Below, one piece after another: positions 32,128-42,439 of a stretch of 64,000 nucleotides of DNA. The stretch is from assembly GCF_019578655.1 (NCBI RefSeq), contig NC_063256.1:26770342-26834341 (forward strand), read 5' to 3'. Below the pieces are notes generated by a model. The model was not told the DNA's origin. It saw only the letters and a program-made list of their open reading frames with translations, and searched no databases. The translations under genes were made by a program, and so were the position numbers. Origin of the DNA: Ricinus communis (taxonomy: Eukaryota; Streptophyta; Magnoliopsida; Malpighiales; Euphorbiaceae). Each line of letters starts with the position of its first letter. Position 1 is the stretch's first letter.

Positions 32128-33040
32128 TACAAAGGGGTAGGCTTTTGGCCAGATGTGATGAATCCTAAGTTGCCCAAATCATTTAATGGTATTCAAAAAT
32201 TCATGTAACCTCAACAAGCATTATAGAGCAAGTTCTAGGAACAAAATTAAGTACCGCGCACACTCAAACAAGATAAATCATGAGCATAATTTGCAATGGA
32301 TGTTCAGATTTTGGTTTAAAACTCACATTTGAAGTGGCTAAAATTTGCCATTGGTTCTCAGACTTATCAATTGAATCATCGCATAAATGGTATAAGAGAT
32401 TGGAATAATCAAAGTTCAAAGATAAAGGCTAAAAATTTGCAATGAACTAAAGCAACACTGTTTTAACCCGGCCAAAGTGACATATTGAACACAGTGAAAT
32501 TACTTTCCAAGAACAAAAATCGAGAGGAACAATCAATTACACGTATGTGAATTAAATCATTAATTACAAAAGAACAAACTAAGCTTAAGCGACATAAAGA
32601 GCATAGGTCCTAACATCCTAAAAATAGACAACACCAGTGATAGCAATTCAGACAAATTCAAAAGTCATAGGAAAGAGAAAAGAACATACAGTTTACCCAC
32701 ACCCACCCCACACTTGAAGAACACACTGTCCTCAGTGTAAAACGAAGTGGGTACCCTGCATGGGATGTACAAATAAAGAAAGAAAAATCAATAATATCTA
32801 GGTACATGACATTTATGAAAAATAAAGTAAATCAACGTAGAAAATAAAAAAGAAGATCTAGGGGGACTGCCCTGATCATCCACCAAGGCTGGTGGAGTGG
32901 AAATTCGGTGGGTCCTCGGCAGGAGATGAAAATGAAAAATAAAGAAATAATAGAAACTGAAAAAAAATTAAATAAAATATGAAAACTAAAACTAATAAAA
33001 TGTTTCAAAACTAAAATAAATAAAATATTAAAAACATAAA
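32128..33040 (-). mobile_element. 3' UTR part of element D
   Basis: Reverse complement of element A 13560-14170, including the ACACTG-AGGA-CAGTGT hairpin (32723-32738) followed by TTCTTCAAGTGTGGGGTGG (32701-32720). Truncated before its LTR-proximal module at 32128, where the plus-strand copy ends. Confidence 0.8.
32705..32738 (-). promoter_or_regulatory. Hairpin/G-tract module, element D
   Basis: Minus strand ACACTG-AGGA-CAGTGT then TCTTCAAGTGTGGGG; identical loop and nearly identical tract to element A. The LTR-proximal partner is lost by truncation. Confidence 0.72.
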
Positions 33041-33089
33041 ATAAAATTTGGGGTGCCTCTCAAAAGCGCTTCTTTTTGTCTCGAGTTGT

Positions 33090-33533
33090 TTAGCTAGACT
33101 CGGTAACCCCTCCTTTCATGTGCGGATTTAGCTTGCTCTGCAGTCTAATCGCCAGGTTATTGATGTCGTCATTTTTCCAAGCGAACCCATATAGGTACTC
33201 CCTTAGAAAGGGTAAAGGCATCTCCCTCTCCTCAGGTGTCAAGTCTGCTGCTAGACTAATAAGCAACCTGATATCTTCATCCAGATATGCATAGTTGAGA
33301 TGCTGTGGAAGATCTTTCAGCTTGAGGACTGGTGGTTCCTCAAGTGATGGTCTCAACTGATGCACACCTACCCTGTCAATCTCACAAAACCTTCCAATAT
33401 TGTCATTGGGCTCGTGTGCTAACCAAAATTCAAGCTGCTCCAATACCTCCTCATTTGACAGCTCATGCCCATCTTCCATTGGTGAAGCAACTTCTAAAAG
33501 GTCTATTCGATTAGAATTAGACCTCTTGGTCAT
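33090..33533 (-). CDS. Intact chimeric ORF of element D, 147 aa
   Basis: Uninterrupted frame from ATG 33533, about 130 bp downstream of the primer site (33664-33680), where gag starts in element B. Residues 1-17 (MTKRSNSNRIDLLEVAS) look like the gag start of B (MTRSSNPDSIEPL). From about residue 22 the text is the A/G-type DGHELSNEEVLEQLEF; residues 56-125 are VHQLRPSLEEPPVLKLKDLP, HLNYAYLDEDI, LTPEEREMPLPFLREYLYGF, AWKNDDINN, equivalent to the leader between protease and RT of Athila polyproteins. No capsid, protease, RT or integrase motif is present. Downstream is the AAGCGCTTTTGAGAGGC block. It is either a surviving deletion product or a small protein kept by selection; sequence alone cannot decide. 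Confidence 0.7.
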   Translation of the reverse strand: MTKRSNSNRIDLLEVASPMEDGHELSNEEVLEQLEFWLAHEPNDNIGRFCEIDRVGVHQLRPSLEEPPVLKLKDLPQHLNYAYLDEDIRLLISLAADLTPEEREMPLPFLREYLYGFAWKNDDINNLAIRLQSKLNPHMKGGVTESS

Positions 33534-33663
33534 ACACTACCTGTAATGAACAAGGTAGTAACAACCCAAATAAATAAATAAATAAAATAATGACAAAAAC
33601 ATAACAGAAAAGAAATATGGCTAAAGTAACAAATAACAAATTTCACTCTAGTTTTTAAACATT

Positions 33664-33680
33664 TCCCTGCAACGGTGCCA
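33664..33680 (-). promoter_or_regulatory. Primer binding site of element D, tRNA-Asp, mutated
   Basis: Minus strand TGGCACCGTTGCAGGGA; two changes from the canonical site. Separated by six bases from the LTR end at 33687. Confidence 0.85.
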
Positions 33681-33686
33681 AAAACT

Positions 33687-34654
33687 TAATACACTAATTG
33701 TGTAGCTACAATCTAAGGCACTGAACCTATCGATGCAGTCTAGCACTAATGGCAGTATCAAGGTCGTATTCTTAGGAAAGTGAAAACCTAGAGTTACTAC
33801 TTCATTCTTTGTTATCTAACCTAAAATATATGATGGATGAATTCTAAATTTACTAATAACTAGAAACTGAGTTCTAAATGAGATACAAGAATGAATGAAT
33901 AAATGAAACAATCAAGGCAAGAAAGCAAACCCAAAGGGAACCTAAACTAGTTGACAATCAAACAAAAAATAATAGATTGATGAATCCAATAATGCTACCC
34001 GTGGACGAATTCTTAACTGAATTCGGTCTCTCTCTCGAGATAACTGAATTCTTAAACCTAAGAATCTAAAGTTGGAATCTCTTCTTAACGATCGATTATT
34101 AAGTTATTTAATCCGCCTCTATTAAGCTTTGTTAATTCTTAATCCTGCTAGTCAATTACCCTTATCTCTAAGTGATCATTAACCAGTTCTTGCTATTCAA
34201 AGTTTCAATTACTTAATGAATTTTTCAATTATAGAAAGCAATCTAAGGAACACAATTCACAATATCTCATAAATAATGCGATATCTTATTAATACTGAAA
34301 GCAAGAAGAATACAAAAAGGAACTCAAACAATCCAACAATTTAGTAAGGAAATCCCAATAGGTTTAATCGATCTAGCTACACATGTTCATGTCTAAAACA
34401 ACTAGGAATTCAATAACAATGAAAGAATAAAGAAAATGAAACAGATACACCCTTTTTCTTCGAATTGGATGAACAACTCAAAATCCCAAAATCCGAATGA
34501 TGAACCATAAATTGCCTCTTGAATGCCTCCAAATCCACTCTTGATCTTCAATGTGATGTTTAAACCAATGTAATCCTTCCTTCAATAAGTGAAATAGTCT
34601 CCTAAAGTCGCTTATTGAAGTTTGGAAAAGGATGGCTCGTGCATGTATGTGTGA
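33687..34654 (-). mobile_element. 5' LTR of element D, truncated
   Basis: Matches the solo LTR at 48127-49589 up to the GTATGTGTGAA block. Its terminal CA reads TA at 33687-33688 on the plus strand (TAATAC for TGATAC), so the integration terminus is mutated. Truncated at 34654; the outer U3 part with the CACGGCC cluster is missing. Confidence 0.85.
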
Positions 34655-34674
34655 ATAACCTGGCGATTGGACCG
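34655..34674 (+). other. Filler at LTR/copia junction
   Basis: ATAACCTGGCGATTGGACCG sits exactly between the broken LTR and the copia gag. It matches the ORF text at 32017-32033 and, reverse-complemented, at 33145-33165, and does not belong to either neighbour. Confidence 0.55.
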
Positions 34675-35866
34675 CATCAATAAAAAGAAGCTTTATTGAT
34701 GAATCATAAGAGTGAAAAGTAGAGCATACCTCATGTAAATCCTCAATGTCAGCCATAAAGCAAAGGTTGGCCTCTTCATATTTATCACTCTCCATATTGG
34801 AGGTTGAGTATGCATCATTCCAAGTAGCCTTCAAGCCTTTCTTTTTTTCTTTGTCTCCTTTCTTTCTCTGTAAATATTTAGGATATCTGGTTTGATGTAT
34901 CCTTGCTTTCCACACTCAAAGTAAGTAACATCATCCTTCTTGTCCTTGCTTGGTCTTAGCTTGGAGGATGACTTTTTATTGGTGAAGGGCTTGGTGCTTT
35001 TTTCCTTCACTTGGCCTCTAGAGTCCTCTTGAAATACTTTGTGATTAGGCCATATCATCACTTTCAATTGGAGCTTCCTCTTAGTCATCATCATCCCTTA
35101 AGATATCATTGCCCTTTTGAGCTCTTGTGCTAGCTTTGAGTGCTAGTGCTTTCTTCTTCCCCTATCCTTATCAAACTCTTCCTTTACTAGAGACACTTCA
35201 TGGGTGAAAAGTTTACCTATAAGAACATTCATTGAAATCTTCCCAAGGTCTTTATTAGCTTCTTTAATACTAGCGACTCTAACACCATATTTGTACAAAG
35301 GAAAGCTCATAAGGATCTTATTGTTGATATCCACAAGCTCATAATACTTACCAAGCTTTTTCATGTTGTTGATGATAGTGGGAAGCCTATTTGTCATGTC
35401 AATGACAGGTTCAATCCGCTTCATCTTGAACATTTCATATTCAATAACATACATTTGGATCTTTCTTTATTTAACTTATTTAGTACCTTCATGATAATTC
35501 TCCAAGATAGTCCAAATTTGATGTGTCGTTGTGCAATATTATACTCTTCCACATTCTTCCCTTGATAGACAACTCACAAGAATTGCCATTGCTTGCTTGC
35601 TTTTATGATTTTGCTTCTTGTGAGCATCTACCCATTCTTCTCTAGGAAGAATTCTTTCTTCTCCATTCTTTATTTCGATGGGACGCTTCCATTTCTTCAC
35701 AACATAGTCCCAAACCTCAATGTCATATGAGTCTAATTATATTTTCATATGAAACTTCCAAAAGGCATAGTTGGATCCATCAAAGTATGGTTTGAGGTGT
35801 TGTTCTTCTTCACTGGTTACCATTTGATTTTTATACTCATAATTAACATTGAAAGTGAGTGACGAT
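34675..35866 (-). pseudogene. Ty1/copia gag (UBN2 type), decayed
   Basis: Minus strand, downstream of a tRNA-iMet primer site. Phrases in order: YDIEVWDYVVKKWKRP (about 35740), EERILPREEWVDAHKKQN, AMAILVSCLSREECGRV, IWTILENYHEG (35500s), then the open frame 35454-35143 with QMYVIEYEMFKMKRIEPVID, MTNRLPTIINNMKKLGKYYE, and after shifts KKDDVTYFECGKQGYIKPD (about 34900), a zinc knuckle CX2C(X4)H(X4)C in which the first C (Y-F-E-C) and the H are lost. This is the gag polypeptide of copia elements (UBN2 family). Cut at its 3' side by the D LTR. A related gag lies at 49901-50287 plus 63238-63840. Confidence 0.9.
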
Positions 35867-35878
35867 GCTCTGATACCA
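35867..35878 (-). promoter_or_regulatory. Copia primer binding site, tRNA-iMet
   Basis: Minus strand TGGTATCAGAGC, complementary to the initiator tRNA-Met 3' end, the usual Ty1/copia primer. The LTR end GGTCAACA lies two bases upstream. Confidence 0.93.
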
Positions 35879-35880
35879 CT

Positions 35881-38152
35881 TGTTGACCTTTGGAGCTAAG
35901 AAGAGGGGTTGAATTTGGTGATTTCAAATCACGAAATATAGTTGAAGTAAACAAGCTCAAGAATTTCGAAACAAAACAAGGAAATAAGATGAGAGTAAGA
36001 GTTAGAGAAATTGATACAAGGGGTCTTTATAGTGATTCAGGAACAATCCTTCCTACGTCCTTTCCTCAAGATCACACTTGAATATTCCACTATAGTCAAT
36101 CTTGATTACAAACCTTAGTGTTGACCCAAAGATTTCAAGTGTTCTTTTGATGATCGAAAATATTATTATTACTAACAATCTTGTTTAGTATTTTTATTCT
36201 TAGTAGGTAATATGTAATTGTCATTGATGCATAAAAACGAAGATGATGGCATAAGGGTGAAGATGGATTCAAAAGTCAAGGACTTCAATAATTGAGTCAA
36301 TATGAATATCAAGATAAAGTCATAAAGTAATAAATAGGGAGGAGTGATAGAACATATAAGGGCAATGCAAAGAGCATGTGGAATCAAGAAACTCATGTGA
36401 AGGCGCATGATCTCCATGGAGTAAACTCAGATAGTTGAAGTTTGAAGAATGAACTATACTAATTGGAAGAGTTTATAAGGGCAAACCATATATGGATGGA
36501 TAGCTACATTAGTCTAGTTTTAGAAATAAAAATTAGAATAATTTTTAGAGCTAGAAGAATGGAGCTTCAAAATTTTGAGTGAATTATGTGCAAGCTATCA
36601 AATTGGATTACAACAGATCAGGTCAATTCTAATTAGTGGTGTTATTGCTAAAAGAGGCTTTTTCATATGCCCTTCTCCTTATTTATAGCCCTGGACATCT
36701 AGTTTCATATGCAAAAGATTTTACATCAATCTGAGGTGTAGGATGCAGCAGCCAAAATACTAAAGTATGTCCAAAGTGTCATGCCGAGATGAGTAATAAC
36801 ATGCTTTAATTTTATGGAGCATGAAGATGATTATTTTTAGCGTTGCTCAAAACTAAAATTCGTAAAAGATTGGTGAACATTTCGAAGAAAAAAACAGTTC
36901 ATCATTTGGCATTGTGGAGTTCAAGATATTGAATTTGGAAGTAATCACGCTTGCAATATAAAAATCACAACCATAAAAAAGAGCAAAAACAATTCAGTAG
37001 AGATCATGACCTATATCGTGACCGTGACTCTTACAACAGTCATATCTTGCACAACCATGACAAGGATTTCTTGACCATGAAATTCACACTGACGGTACAT
37101 TTAATCACGACTTTATAGCTGTTAGAGTATATTTGAGCTAACCAACTTTTATAACGGCTATATAGAGGAAAGACATTATAAATACTTATTTGGAACATGA
37201 AATTGAAGCTTCTTAAGTTCCCCAAAGATCAAATACAAGTGGAAAAAATCTTCAAACATCTTTGAGCACAGAATTCATCATCAAACTCTCATGTTCTTTA
37301 TTTGTAAGGTTGAAACACTTTTGTGTAAGGGTTGTAAGTTCAGTCTACCTTTTACTATTGAGCGATATTTGTAAGAATGAAGTTAGTTTCTTTCTCCTCT
37401 AAATCATTCTCTATAATAACCCATTTTTATTTATTTGAATAAAGGAATTCAACTTAGTACACTATACAAAGAAAGAATTAAGTGTTGAAATTTGAGTAGT
37501 AAATTTACAAGAGTTTATGCACTAATAAATTTACACTCTTATGTCTTATGTCTTTATGAGGAGTATTTATACTCATGCCGACCCCCAAAAGACATTACAA
37601 ATAGCCCCGTAACTCATTAATTGCAAACCTTGATGATTTTGGCAAAAAGTACCTTTCTGCCTGAAAAGCACCCTCGCGCTTTTTGAATAAAGTCATTAGG
37701 ACTCCAACGGCTCCAGACACGTGGCTATACAGTAGTAGCTATCTTTGTAACGGTCATTAACTCAGCATTAAATGCGAATACCACCTTCGTGCTTTGAAAG
37801 CGCCCTCGCATTTCAAGTCGTGTAACCTTCTACCATATTCTATATTTCTCTTTAATTTTAAGTGCCCTCATGCTTCTCAAAGAGAAGACTCTTTGATTGT
37901 CAGGTGTCTTGATGTGGTTGGGGATCTTCCAAGGGTTCTTTACATATAGATGGTCAACTTGACCAAATGCAAAGTGCCCTTACGCTTTACAAGTTCTCCC
38001 AAAACATTCTTAAGAAGCTTAAGGCACTTTTGTCCAATCCTTGTCCCCTTAAGACACTATCACATAAACAATCAAACAACTTATTAGTAACTCTCAATGT
38101 GGGTGTTGAGATCAAAATAGAGATCAATTGACCTTTAGGTCAATAATAGTGT
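35881..38152 (-). mobile_element. Copia 5' LTR, E family (with insertion)
   Basis: The right part (37418-38152) matches the E LTR at 47224-47970 in reverse complement, including the AAAGCG.AAGGGC phrases and TATA-like TATAAATA (37564-37571). The left part (35881-36118) matches the LTR end 49600-49840. The middle (36119-37417) has no equivalent in the E LTR and is listed separately. Confidence 0.8.
36119..37417 (+). mobile_element. Possible nested copia-type LTR
   Basis: Starts TGTTGACCCAAAGATTTCAA, a usual copia LTR start, inside the minus-strand LTR and in the opposite direction. Contains GTTGTAAGTTCAGTC-like text near its end. No target duplication found, so an old sequence variant rather than an insertion remains possible. 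Confidence 0.4.
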
Positions 38153-38970
38153 CAAGTTTTTAGTTGCTCGGATTAAAGACCCTAAGTGACCTCTTTTGAC
38201 CATGATTATTTAATCAAACATTAATTAGCTACTTTTATTATGTTCTTTGAGGCATAAAGGTCATGGATTGTATTTTTTCATTCCCCCTATCTGTCCTAAC
38301 TTCCTTAATCCCTTTTCAGTTTTCTTTTCTCATCCCTCATTTCTTTGTATGATTTATTTTATTGCAATAGGTTTTCACCTCATATGTCTAAAAGGACTAA
38401 AATCAATCTAGGATCTTATGAGTGATCACCCCATATGCCTATAATAAAATGAATAAAGCTTACCCATGTAGGCTTCTTGCACCTTATACTTGTGTTCACT
38501 TTATATTCCAAAGATAAAATGAATTTGACACCTAGATTTAGATAATAAAACTAGATTTTCGTTTGGTTACTTTTACATATGAACATAAAACCTAAGGTAG
38601 CGAAGTACCTCTCACTAAGACTAGTTTCAAGTACCAATGTACCCCCAAGCTAGTTGAAGATACTAATGTACCTCCCCCGTAGGTTAGAATTCTTTTACTC
38701 AACTCACATATTAAATAAGATGAAAGAAGGTTTGTGTTTAAAATGAGTTGAAGGGACTAGGTTAAAGTAATTTTAATAGGCTAGAAAAAAGTTCATTTAC
38801 TTTAGTGGAGGCTAGGCTCATGCCTAGGTGGATAGGGGTGCCTCATACTTTCTCTATTCGTACCTAACTTTCCAAATCCAAAATCACTAATACTAGGGAG
38901 GGGAATTTTAGGCTCTCTACAAGGGATACAAAGCTATCATTCTTACCCTTCTTAATTGTCCCGACATTTT
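38153..38970 (+). mobile_element. LTR-like sequence before Tat/Ogre-type primer site
   Basis: No ORF. Text such as GGGAATTTTAGGCTCTCTAC before the primer-like site at 38974 resembles the LTR end and leader of Tat/Ogre elements. The junction with the copia LTR on the left is not sharp. Confidence 0.45.
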
Positions 38971-38973
38971 GGA

Positions 38974-38988
38974 TGGCGACTCCACTTT
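38974..38988 (+). promoter_or_regulatory. Primer binding site, Tat/Ogre type (tRNA-Arg like)
   Basis: TGGCGACTCCACT, the start of the primer site usual in Ogre-like Tat elements; the following GGGGA is not kept. It sits after an LTR-like stretch and before a leader with GAATGGCTCATTCTG. Confidence 0.5.
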
Positions 38989-39129
38989 CTTATGGTCATA
39001 TGATTATTGTGCTCCTTTAGATTACTCAATCGAATGGCTCATTCTGAAATAGGTCTACTATGAAGAGCGGTTCCTCGACATAGTGACAAGGTCACAAAAT
39101 TACTTGGGCCAGGTCTAGAAACCTCTACA

Positions 39130-39480
39130 CTCACAAGTAGTTAAACAAAAATTAAACAATCAAATAGAAGTAGACGATCAGACAATCAAATCATCAGAGA
39201 ATCAAATAATCAGATGGTCAAATGGAATTAAACAGAGTAACTTGATATATATCGATCAAATAGTCAAACTTTAAACAAGAATCAGACAATAAAAAAAAAT
39301 TAGATAGTCAGATGGAATCAAATAGTCATACAATCAGATAGAATCAAACAATCAAGCAAAATTAGACAATCAATTAGAATTTAAGCCATACAATACAATA
39401 GTCAAATCTAGAACTAAATAATCAAATAGTTAGAAATCAATCAGATGATGAGAATAAAACAATCAACTATAGACCAAACC
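39130..39480 (+). repeat. Low-complexity repeat of AATCAGACAATCAAAT type
   Basis: A run of degenerate 10-17-bp units (ACAATCAAATAGAAT, CAGATAGTCAGATGG). Some 20 units; spacing irregular. Located in the leader after the Tat-type primer site. Confidence 0.7.
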
Positions 39481-40527
39481 TCAATGAAAGTTTCATCAAA
39501 AAACCAGTCTTCCAACTAAAGGACAAGATAGAGATCAGACTTCTACCTTAGATTAGTCCTGGATAACATATCAGACTTGTACAACAAATCAAACTTATGC
39601 ATCAATCAAGCTTGACCATTAGATCATATTGGAAATTAGATTTAGCTTCTACATCAGAGATCATACCTCTATATCGGGTCATACTCACTTCACGCATTGG
39701 AATAACTAACTATGCCACCCTTTATTCATTATCATCAAACATATTTCATAGAAATGTATCTAATAAGGGAGCATCTATGAATACCTAATTTCACACCCTT
39801 GAAACCATATTGGAGTATGAATGGTTTTAAAAAACCAAATAATCTCAAATGAATTCAAAAATGACACTATAAGGTAGAGGACTGAAAGAGTTTTTTGAAT
39901 CCACTTATGGGCCTTATAACTCCTCCTGGATCAAAAGTTATGGCTAGTCGAAGTCAAATAGATGGACTTAGGAAGCCAAATTGCAAATAGGGCTTACAAT
40001 ATCGTGACACCCTCTTTGGGCACCAAAAGCCTTATTCACAACATAGGACCATGCCACGCTAGCCAAATTTTGGCCACTACTACATCATTTTAAGAGTGTG
40101 TTGCAAATAGAGCCTTGTGATACCGCAAGCATTAATTACAGCACAAGGTTGAAAAATTCAATGCCACGTCAAAAATGAGTAGGTTTTTGGCACATTTTCC
40201 TACAAAATAAAAGGGAGGCATTTTCCATACTTCAAGAGGACTAAAAAATAAAAAAACAATGATGGAATCTAAAAAGAGTATGCTATGCATATTCCACAAG
40301 ATTGAATATTGTTTATCAGAAAATCTAATTCTTCAAGTATAACCTTCGAGGATTCTAGCACATTCTTTTGTTGCTTTCTTTTATTTTTAAATAACAAAGA
40401 CTAGTTCAATTTGATTATTCCTTTCATCCATCCAAAAAAGGTACACAACACTTGTACACTTTTCTTTCCTTTTCAAGTTATATATTTATATTTAGGGATA
40501 ATTACATTTTTAGTGTCTGGACTTGTC
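39481..40527. other. Non-coding retroelement DNA
   Basis: I see no gene or clear terminus. It probably belongs to the leader/UTR of the Tat-like element, with text on 39780-40200 that has LTR flavour but no identified ends. Confidence 0.4.
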
Positions 40528-41723
40528 ATGCCTTCAAAGAAAACAAGGTGTAGAGGTCTCTCTTCTTCTCAAACAATTCAAGAGATGATGAAAGGCATTG
40601 ATGATGAGGCTCAGAATAAATTCCAAACAATAAAAAGAAAGGAGGTTTATGCCACAAAGTTCTTTAATGAGGAAGTTCTTCAAAAGTTAGGTATTGATTA
40701 GAAAATATCGACTCTTCTAGAGAATGTAGGGCTAAAACCATTTCTTCTATCCCAAACTCTTGATGATGGTTATACAAACCTCACCAGGGAATTTTTTTCC
40801 CCCGATAAATAAAAAGGGAGATGGAGATAATTATTATGGGATAGAGATTACGATGTTTCCGGAGAAATACTCTTTGTTAAGAACACAATTTTTTCTTCAA
40901 TCTTTGGATCTTAAGAAAGGGGTCCTTTGAGGATTATTAAAAATATAGTTGATATGTCTCTTTCTCCTTTCCAACTTTAAGGACAAATCTCTACTAAACA
41001 AACCCACACCAAATACTCTATCTAAAGACTTTAAATCCCTCTCTCATTGGGTAGTGCATAGATTGGTAATCTCCAATATTCAAGCTAGAGACAACGAAAT
41101 TAAGAAAGTCCTTAAGAAGACCTTGTGTCCCTCTATATTATGATCTCTGGTAAAAGGATTCTTATTTCCAAATTCTTTCTTGATCACCTCTTTCATCTTG
41201 GTAACACTATAAAAGGTGCTCTCTTTATCTCTTCTCACATCTCAAAAATTATCAAACATCTTCAACTCCTTACACCTCTCAACAAAACCTATCTCACTCT
41301 ATTTATTCCTCTAATCCTTTAGGTCTTTCCTTTTTTGAACTTGCTAAAGTGATTAGATTAAGCCCTAAATGGAAAATTGATAGGGAATTCTTTCTTTTAA
41401 TTAGTGAGTATGTGGATAATAGAAAGAAAAAGAAGAAGGATCATAAAACTCCTAGTGAGCCTACTCCTTCTACTTATGAGGGTGGAGCCTCTTCTCTTTT
41501 ATTTAAAGAAAATGTTCTAGGACTCTTCTATCACTTGTATGCAGATTTAATAGAAATTCAAAAGTTTCATAAGATACATGCTTGTAATATTGAGTATTGG
41601 AAAGAAGATGAAGAGGATGAAGTGATACCTCATAACCAATCTGGCACTAGTAGTGCAACTTCATCAAAATGTAAGGCCCTAATGAAGAAGAGGAAAAAAG
41701 TAATGAAGACTAAATTTTCTTAA
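40528..41723 (+). pseudogene. ORF similar to putative plant transposon protein
   Basis: From ATG 40528 the frame reads MPSKKTRCRGLSSSQTIQEM, a Ser-rich start, then YATKFFNEEVLQKLGID, stop, STLLENVGLKPFLLSQTLDD, GYTNLTREFFSP, EILFVKNTIFSS. A short later piece (41060-41120) reads HWVVHRLVISNIQARDNEIK. The last part (41349-41723) is an open 124-codon frame with WKIDREFFLLISEYVDNRKK and an acidic, then Lys-rich end. The LVREFY-like core followed by a V.G-type strand resembles the plant transposon protein domain (Transposase_32) that rides in many plant retroelements. Several stops and shifts. No enzyme activity can be inferred. Confidence 0.5.
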
Positions 41724-42340
41724 ACCATTTTTTTCATTTTCTTTCTCTTTAATTTTTTTTTGCCTTTTGCTGGATCATACATATTTATTCTTATTATAAT
41801 ATCCTTTGATTATTGTAAATGAAAGTGTTATCTTTGTCATTTGAGTTATTATCCCTATTTTGTTTTCTTTATCTTACTGTTTGCTTCTACTTATTGTATC
41901 CTCTACTTGCTTGCTTACTTTTCTCTTTTATTTTGCCAAAGGTAGAGAGATTAGAGAATTGAGCGAGAGACTTGCAGAGATTAGAGACTTAGAGAGAATT
42001 AAAAAGATCTTTCCTTGAATTTATAAAGGGGGAGGGTTACCCTACCAAGAGGGAGAGGTGAAGAAGATTTTAATCTAAGTGGGAGAATTTAAAAATGATT
42101 TGTAAATCCTAGGCCATAATAGAAAAGTATAAAATGATATTTTATACTTAGAATTTCTAGGAAAAAGGACTTAGTTATTTTGTAGGTTCATTTATTGGCT
42201 TATTTCAAACCTTGCTTAGATTGAAGGGGAGTGCCTATCTTATATCCTGATTTAGTCTCTTATCTATCAAATTGCACTTATATTCACTCAATTTTATCTT
42301 TTTTTGTACATTTGGCCATCAAAATCAAAAAGTGTGTGAT
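41724..42340 (+). other. 3' non-coding region before a copia LTR
   Basis: No ORF. Purine-rich GGGGGAGGGTTACCC (about 42029) and ATTGAAGGGGAGTG (42219) resemble the UTR of copia elements; CATCAAAATCAAAAAGTGTGTGA leads directly to an E-family LTR start at 42341. Confidence 0.55.
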
Positions 42341-42439
42341 TGTTGGTTTAAGGGCCAATTGACCTCTATTTTAATTTTAATACCCAAACTGAGTGTTGCT
42401 AATCATTTCTTTGAGTGTCTATAACATAGCTTAGTCTCT
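42341..42439 (+). mobile_element. Start of an E-family copia LTR (partial)
   Basis: TGTTGGTTTAAGGGCCAATTG and CCCAAACTGAGTGTTG match the LTR start at 47224. Only 99 bp before a solo LTR insertion; after the insertion the sequence starts again upstream of the LTR (43877), so this is one copy of a tandem duplication. Confidence 0.7.
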
